DNA from: an uncultured Oscillibacter sp. | GTDB taxonomy: Bacteria; Bacillota; Clostridia; Oscillospirales; Oscillospiraceae | NCBI GenBank assembly: GCA_904393855.1 | Contig: CAJFNE010000054.1 | Span: forward strand, 1-10,022 | DNA length: 10,022 bases | Direction: 5' to 3' | Shown: one piece after another, positions 6,765-10,022 of the stretch | Position numbering within the stretch: position 1 is the stretch's first letter | How the letters are laid out: every line of letters starts with the position of its first letter | Notes under the pieces: model-generated | Told to the model about the DNA's origin: nothing | Seen by the model: the letters and a program-made list of their open reading frames with translations, nothing else | The model's database searches: none | Position numbers and translations under genes: made by a program

Positions 6765-7664
6765 ATGGACTTTGCACAGGAGATGGAGACCGCCCGCCAA
6801 ATGGTGGAGACCCGGCTGGCGGAGTTTTTCACCGGCAGGGGGCTGGAGGAGGCCATGCGCTACAGCCTGCTGGCCGGAGGCAAGCGCATCCGCCCCATCC
6901 TAACCATGAAGTTCTGTGAGGCGGCGGGGGGGACCCCGGAGGAGGCCCTGGACTTCGGCTGCGGCGTGGAGATGCTCCACACCTACTCCCTGATCCATGA
7001 CGACCTGCCCTGCATGGACAATGACGACCTCCGGCGGGGCAAGCCCACCAATCACAAGGTCTACGGCGAGTGTGTCGCCACCCTGGCGGGGGACGCCCTC
7101 CAGGCGGCGGCATGCCAGACGGTGCTCTCCGCCGCCGGCCCGGACACGGCAGCGTGGCGGAGCGCCCTGGCCCTGGCGGGCCGGATCCTGGCGGAGTCCG
7201 CCGGTGTTGCGGGTATGTGCGGCGGACAGTACGACGATACCATCGGCGACGGCAAGGTAGTCCACACCGAGGCGGAGCTGACGGCCATCAACGATCGCAA
7301 GACCGGAGCCCTGCTGCGGGCGGCCTGTATGATGGGCGTCGCGGCGGCCTCCGGCCATCGGAAGGTGGACGACAGCTGCATGGACGCCGCCCGGGAGTAC
7401 GCCACGAACCTGGGGCTGGCCTTCCAGATCCGGGATGACATGCTGGACGTGATGGGGGATGCCCAGGAGTTTGGCAAGCCCATCGGCTCCGACGCCTCCA
7501 ACGAAAAGTCCACCTATGTGACCATCCTGGGGCTGGAGGCCTGCGAGGAGCGGGTGCTGGCGTATACAAAGCAGGCGAAGGACGCACTGGGGAAAGGAAC
7601 ATGGCGGAAAGACCCGGAGTTCCTCCGGCAGCTGGCGGACAGCTTGGCGCTGCGGCGGAAATAA
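6765..7664 (+). CDS. ispA: Farnesyl diphosphate synthase (short-chain polyprenyl synthase)
   Basis: A 299-residue cytoplasmic prenyltransferase that condenses DMAPP/GPP with IPP, probably to farnesyl diphosphate, feeding undecaprenyl phosphate and other isoprenoids. Visible motifs are GGKRIRP (38-44), the first aspartate-rich motif DDLPCMDNDD (79-88) and the second, DDMLD (224-228), with K179-T180 and Q221 also present. The aromatic residue Y74 five positions before the first motif, plus the two extra residues within it, is the type II bacterial FPP synthase pattern. Start ATG 6765 is preferred because GGAGG at 6753-6757 is 7 nt away; ATG 6759, which overlaps the xseB stop, is too close to that site. 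The gene belongs to the xseA-xseB-ispA cluster. Confidence 0.95.
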   Translation: MDFAQEMETARQMVETRLAEFFTGRGLEEAMRYSLLAGGKRIRPILTMKFCEAAGGTPEEALDFGCGVEMLHTYSLIHDDLPCMDNDDLRRGKPTNHKVYGECVATLAGDALQAAACQTVLSAAGPDTAAWRSALALAGRILAESAGVAGMCGGQYDDTIGDGKVVHTEAELTAINDRKTGALLRAACMMGVAAASGHRKVDDSCMDAAREYATNLGLAFQIRDDMLDVMGDAQEFGKPIGSDASNEKSTYVTILGLEACEERVLAYTKQAKDALGKGTWRKDPEFLRQLADSLALRRK

Positions 7665-7670
7665 GACATC

Positions 7671-7703
7671 GGGGCGGAGGCGCGCGGAGCACGCCTCCGC
7701 CTC
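7671..7703 (+). other. GC-rich hairpin after ispA
   Basis: GGCGGAGGCG (7673-7682) and CGCCTCCGCC (7692-7701) form a perfect 10 bp stem, extendable by two outer pairs, around a 9 nt loop. No T run follows (the next bases are TGCCATATG), so it is not a canonical intrinsic terminator. It may still cause pausing or protect the 3' end of the ispA transcript. It lies 7 nt after the ispA stop and upstream of the OLE promoter. Bases 7704-7750 hold nothing else I recognise beyond AT-rich sequence. Confidence 0.55.
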
Positions 7704-7751
7704 TGCCATATGCGGGGAGCTGAGAAAAAATCAGTTTATATACAGAAAATG

Positions 7752-7780
7752 TTGTATATGGATTCGATTTGTGCTATACT
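7752..7780 (+). promoter_or_regulatory. Sigma-A promoter with extended -10, driving OLE RNA
   Basis: A -35-like TTGTAT (7752-7757), 17 nt spacer and TATACT (7775-7780), preceded by TGC (7772-7774) as an extended -10. The surrounding DNA is strikingly AT-rich compared with the flanks. Predicted transcription begins near 7786-7788, only a few nt before the 5' strand of the OLE closing helix at 7791. This agreement between promoter and RNA structure supports both calls. Confidence 0.8.
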
Positions 7781-7786
7781 GAACTG

Positions 7787-8469
7787 TGCTGATCGGCGGC
7801 GCAGTATTCTAGTCAGATCTGCCGTTTCCGAGGGAGAGCCTAAAAATTCTCTGAAGGGCATAACGATGAAACCTCTGGTGCCTGCTTGATACGCCCAGTT
7901 TCGGGTGGGTGCTGGGGGGAAGCGCGGTTTTACCTGCGCTTGCGGACTCAGGGCGCATTCCAATGGCATGGAACCCCCGACCCTGTTTCCGTGGAGACCT
8001 GTTCTTGTGCACAGACGTACTCCCAACGTGGTATTTCGGCCTGTGTACGAAGCAGATTGGGAACCTGTAATGCGGTGCATCGGTCCCTCTGGGGCCGTAA
8101 CGCTGTGTGCAGATGTAGCCTGCCTTGCGTGGGGCGGGTGGATGGAGGAACCACGCGGCGCGTTCTGGCCAGAATGGCGCCGTGATCGCCTCCTGAAACT
8201 CGTTCTGCAAAAGAGGCTAAAGAAACGGACAGACTGTGGTGGAAATCACCTAGGCTGTCCTGCGGGGGCAGAAGAGGGATTGCAGTGCGGACTAAGTGGC
8301 AGTCGGGCAGCGCGTCTGGCAACGTCGCGCCGCGGGGCCGAAAGGGAAACCGCCTCCATCGGCAACGAGAGGTGTGCCGCGGGGAAAACCAGCCCGTACC
8401 TAAGCCGTAAGATTTACCTCGTCTGCCGCCGCCGATTCAGCAAAAAGCTCGCATCTGCGCTGCTTTTTT
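7787..8469 (+). ncRNA. ole: OLE RNA (ornate, large, extremophilic RNA)
   Basis: A roughly 680 nt structured RNA. In Bacillus halodurans OLE RNA forms a membrane-associated ribonucleoprotein with OapA and is linked to tolerance of cold, short-chain alcohols and magnesium stress. Evidence here is position between ispA and an oapA-like gene plus dxs (the known OLE locus), a matching length, a dedicated promoter, no convincing protein, and dense local complementarity. The ends pair: 7792-7800 with 8428-8436 is 9 perfect bp, and 7801-7804 with 8423-8426 adds four more after a one-base bulge. Local hairpins include 7920-7941 (AAGCGC/GCGCTT), 7958-7973 (TTCCA/TGGAA) and 8227-8260 (GGACAG/CTGTCC enclosing GGTG/CACC). 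CCGCGGGG occurs twice (8330-8337 and 8377-8384). Ends are estimated from the promoter and the terminal hairpin. A covariance-model search against the Rfam OLE family would settle the call. Confidence 0.9.
8442..8469 (+). terminator. Terminator-like hairpin at the OLE 3' end, before oapA
   Basis: AAAAAGC (8442-8448) pairs with GCTTTTT (8462-8468), and CGC (8450-8452) with GCG (8457-8459) closes an ATCT loop. Six T (8464-8469) complete an intrinsic-terminator shape. The oapA ribosome site starts 2 nt later at 8472. It may define the OLE 3' end while letting partial readthrough express oapA, or it may be a processing site. The stem is mostly A-U, so termination is likely to be incomplete. Confidence 0.6.
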
Positions 8470-8471
8470 CC

Positions 8472-8476
8472 GGAGG
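8472..8476 (+). promoter_or_regulatory. Ribosome site fixing the TTG start of oapA
   Basis: GGAGG ends 6 nt before TTG at 8483. No ATG or GTG in the same frame lies nearby at a workable distance, and the TTG yields a basic cytosolic leader in front of the first membrane helix. This site decides the oapA start. Confidence 0.75.
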
Positions 8477-8482
8477 TCATCC

Positions 8483-9031
8483 TTGAAAAAAACACAAAAA
8501 AACAAGCGAGGCGCGTCCGGGCCCTACCGCTGGGCCCTCACAGCCTTTTCCATGGCGGTTGTCCTGTCCGCCGTGCTGAGTCTGGTATCCGAGTCGATCC
8601 TGGACGGCGCGGGCATGGCCGTCGCTATTTTGATTTTAGTCGCGTTCATTGGGCTGGGCATCGTCTTTGACGTGATCGGCGTGGCCACCACGGCGGCGGA
8701 CCCCAAGCCCTTTCATTCCATGGCCGCTCACCGGGAGAAAGGGGCCAAGGAGGCCCTGCTTCTGCTGCGCAACGCCAGCCGGGTGTCCAGCGTCTGCAAC
8801 GACGTGGTGGGCGATATCTGCGGCATCGTCTCCGGCACCACCGGCGCGGTGATCGTGGCCCAGCTCCAGCGCTCTCTCAGCTGGGAGTCCGTGCTGGTAT
8901 CCGTGGCCGTCACGGCGCTGATCTCGGGGCTCACCATCGGCGGCAAGGCCATGGCCAAGCCGTTCGCCATGAAGCAAAGCACCCGGGTGGTCTATTGGGC
9001 GGGCAGGTTCCTGCACCTGTTTTACCGCTGA
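8483..9031 (+). CDS. oapA: OLE-associated membrane protein OapA
   Basis: A 182-residue integral membrane protein with about four hydrophobic segments (roughly 17-36, 44-66, 108-128 and 134-153). A very basic N-terminus (KKTQKNKRG) and a basic C-terminal part (KPFAMKQSTR) follow the pattern expected for an RNA-binding membrane protein. A conserved-looking core runs from FDVIGVATTAADPKPFHSMA (62-81) through GAKEAL to NDVVGDICGIVSG (106-118); this resembles membrane domains of the DUF21/CNNM-CorC kind. In B. halodurans OapA binds OLE RNA and brings it to the membrane. The gene starts with TTG directly after the OLE region and lies 11 nt before dxs, whose ribosome site overlaps its stop. Identification rests on locus, size and topology, with sequence recalled rather than searched. 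Confidence 0.88.
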   Translation: MKKTQKNKRGASGPYRWALTAFSMAVVLSAVLSLVSESILDGAGMAVAILILVAFIGLGIVFDVIGVATTAADPKPFHSMAAHREKGAKEALLLLRNASRVSSVCNDVVGDICGIVSGTTGAVIVAQLQRSLSWESVLVSVAVTALISGLTIGGKAMAKPFAMKQSTRVVYWAGRFLHLFYR

Positions 9032-9042
9032 GGAGGAAGTAC

Positions 9043-10022
9043 ATGATCCTGGAACAAATCCAATCTCCCGCAGACGTGAAAGCGCTGGACAAGAGCCAGC
9101 TGCCCCAGCTCTGCCGGGAGCTGCGGGAATTCTTAATTCAAAATGTATCGGAGACCGGAGGACATCTGGCCTCCAATCTGGGGGCCGTGGAGCTGACCGT
9201 GGCGATCCACCGGGTGTTCGACACCGCCGTGGACCGGCTGGTGTTCGACGTGGGCCACCAGTGCTACGTCCACAAGGCCCTCACCGGGCGGCAGGAGCTG
9301 TTCTCTACCCTGCGGCAGTTTCAGGGGCTCTCCGGCTTTCCCAAGCCCCGGGAGAGCGTCCACGACGCCTTCATCGCGGGACATGCCTCCAACTCCGTCT
9401 CTGTGGCTCTTGGAATGGCAAGGGCCAGAACCTTACAGCATCAGAACTACAAGGTCCTGGCGTTGATTGGCGACGGCGCCCTGACTGGGGGGCTTGCCTA
9501 TGAGGGGTTGAACAACGCCGGCGCCTCCGGGGAGCCGCTGATCGTAATTTTGAACGACAACGGCATGTCCATCGACCCCAATGTGGGGGCCATGCCCTCC
9601 CATCTGAGCCGCCTGCGCAGCAAGCCGGCCTACTATCACTTCAAGAAGTGGTACCGGAACCTCTTTGGGAAGCACCCCATGGAGCATCCCCTCTACCGCT
9701 TCAATCACCGGGTCAAGACGGCGGTGAAGAAGACCCTGTGGCCGGGCAGCACCCTTTTTGAAGACATGGGCTTTACGTATCTGGGACCCATCGACGGCCA
9801 CGATCTGCCCCGTCTGTGCGACGTGCTGGAGTGGGCCCAGGAGCTGAACGGCCCTGTGGTGGTCCATGTCCACACGGTAAAAGGGAAAGGGTATCCATTC
9901 GCAGAACAGAACCCCGGTAAATTCCACGGGGTGGCGCCCTTTGACCCGGAGACGGGCCTTTTAAAGAAACCGTCGGCGGAGAGCTTCTCCGACCAGCTTG
10001 GCAAGGTATTGATCTCCTGCGC
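9043..10022 (+). CDS. dxs: 1-deoxy-D-xylulose-5-phosphate synthase (3' truncated)
   Basis: The first 326 residues of a protein normally about 620 long; the frame is open to the window end. Dxs is the thiamine-diphosphate enzyme that condenses pyruvate and glyceraldehyde 3-phosphate, the first step of the MEP isoprenoid pathway. Visible landmarks are ETGGHLASNLGAVELT (37-52), DVGHQCYVHKALTGR (69-83), the thiamine-binding GDGALTGG (143-150) with NDN (171-173) about 25 residues later, GPIDGHD (248-254) and the KGKGYPFAE segment. AGGAGG at 9031-9036, overlapping the oapA stop, precedes the ATG by 6 nt, so it is probably co-transcribed with oapA. With ispA upstream, this gives two isoprenoid genes flanking OLE/oapA. 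Confidence 0.96.
   Translation, partial: MILEQIQSPADVKALDKSQLPQLCRELREFLIQNVSETGGHLASNLGAVELTVAIHRVFDTAVDRLVFDVGHQCYVHKALTGRQELFSTLRQFQGLSGFPKPRESVHDAFIAGHASNSVSVALGMARARTLQHQNYKVLALIGDGALTGGLAYEGLNNAGASGEPLIVILNDNGMSIDPNVGAMPSHLSRLRSKPAYYHFKKWYRNLFGKHPMEHPLYRFNHRVKTAVKKTLWPGSTLFEDMGFTYLGPIDGHDLPRLCDVLEWAQELNGPVVVHVHTVKGKGYPFAEQNPGKFHGVAPFDPETGLLKKPSAESFSDQLGKVLISC

Noticed and set aside
7671..7703. Intrinsic terminator for ispA
   Set aside because: The stem is strong but no T run follows, so I list it only as a hairpin.
7736..8322. Several minus-strand open frames over the same region
   Set aside because: They overlap each other and the plus-strand frames, lack ribosome sites and recognisable motifs, and arise from the high GC content of a structured RNA.
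7787..8469. Alternative large RNA identities: tmRNA, RNase P RNA, group II intron, rRNA fragment
   Set aside because: I saw no tRNA-like CCA end, no tag reading frame ending as in tmRNA, no recognisable RNase P core, and no intron-encoded protein or domain V/VI pattern. Gene context points specifically to OLE.
7905..8486. A 193-codon open frame on the + strand across the RNA region
   Set aside because: It is arginine-, glycine- and cysteine-rich with no recognisable domain and no good ribosome site, and its composition follows the GC-rich RNA sequence. The locus is better explained by OLE RNA.
1..10022. Mobile element or horizontal transfer signs
   Set aside because: There are no transposase or integrase genes or terminal inverted repeats, and codon use appears uniform across the protein genes. 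Only the promoter regions are AT-rich.

Overview
The window looks like a chromosomal segment of a high-GC, endospore-forming Clostridia, most likely an Oscillospiraceae-type gut or anaerobic organism. This placement is inferred from the complete spoIIIA block, the Firmicutes gene order and the GC-rich codon use; no 16S or other species marker is present. Every protein gene and the RNA are on the + strand, tightly packed and often overlapping by ATGA.

Positions 1-4266 carry the spoIIIA operon, spoIIIAA (5' truncated by the window edge) through spoIIIAH. It encodes the mother-cell half of the SpoIIIA-SpoIIQ channel between mother cell and forespore. The operon promoter lies outside the window. 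Positions 4267-5259 hold a housekeeping unit with its own sigma-A-like promoter (about 4270-4298): a YqhY-type Asp23 protein and the transcription factor NusB, closed by a strong intrinsic terminator. Positions 5260-7664 carry xseA-xseB (exonuclease VII) and ispA (farnesyl diphosphate synthase).

The highlight is the roughly 820-base stretch between ispA and the next protein gene (7665-8482). It contains an extended -10 promoter followed by about 680 nt of DNA with no convincing protein. It is rich in complementary segments, and its two ends can pair with each other. It ends in a hairpin with a T run, and a TTG-started gene for a small multi-pass membrane protein follows at once. Position between ispA and a downstream membrane gene plus dxs, together with size and architecture, identifies it as an OLE RNA (ornate, large, extremophilic) with its partner OapA. 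The assignment rests on synteny, the OapA-like protein and RNA architecture; no covariance search could be run. OLE RNA is an already described class, so what is notable is its presence in a non-extremophile-looking lineage and the local control elements.

The window ends inside dxs (9043 onward), the first enzyme of the MEP isoprenoid pathway. ispA and dxs therefore flank the OLE/OapA ribonucleoprotein genes, the arrangement known from Bacillus halodurans and relatives.
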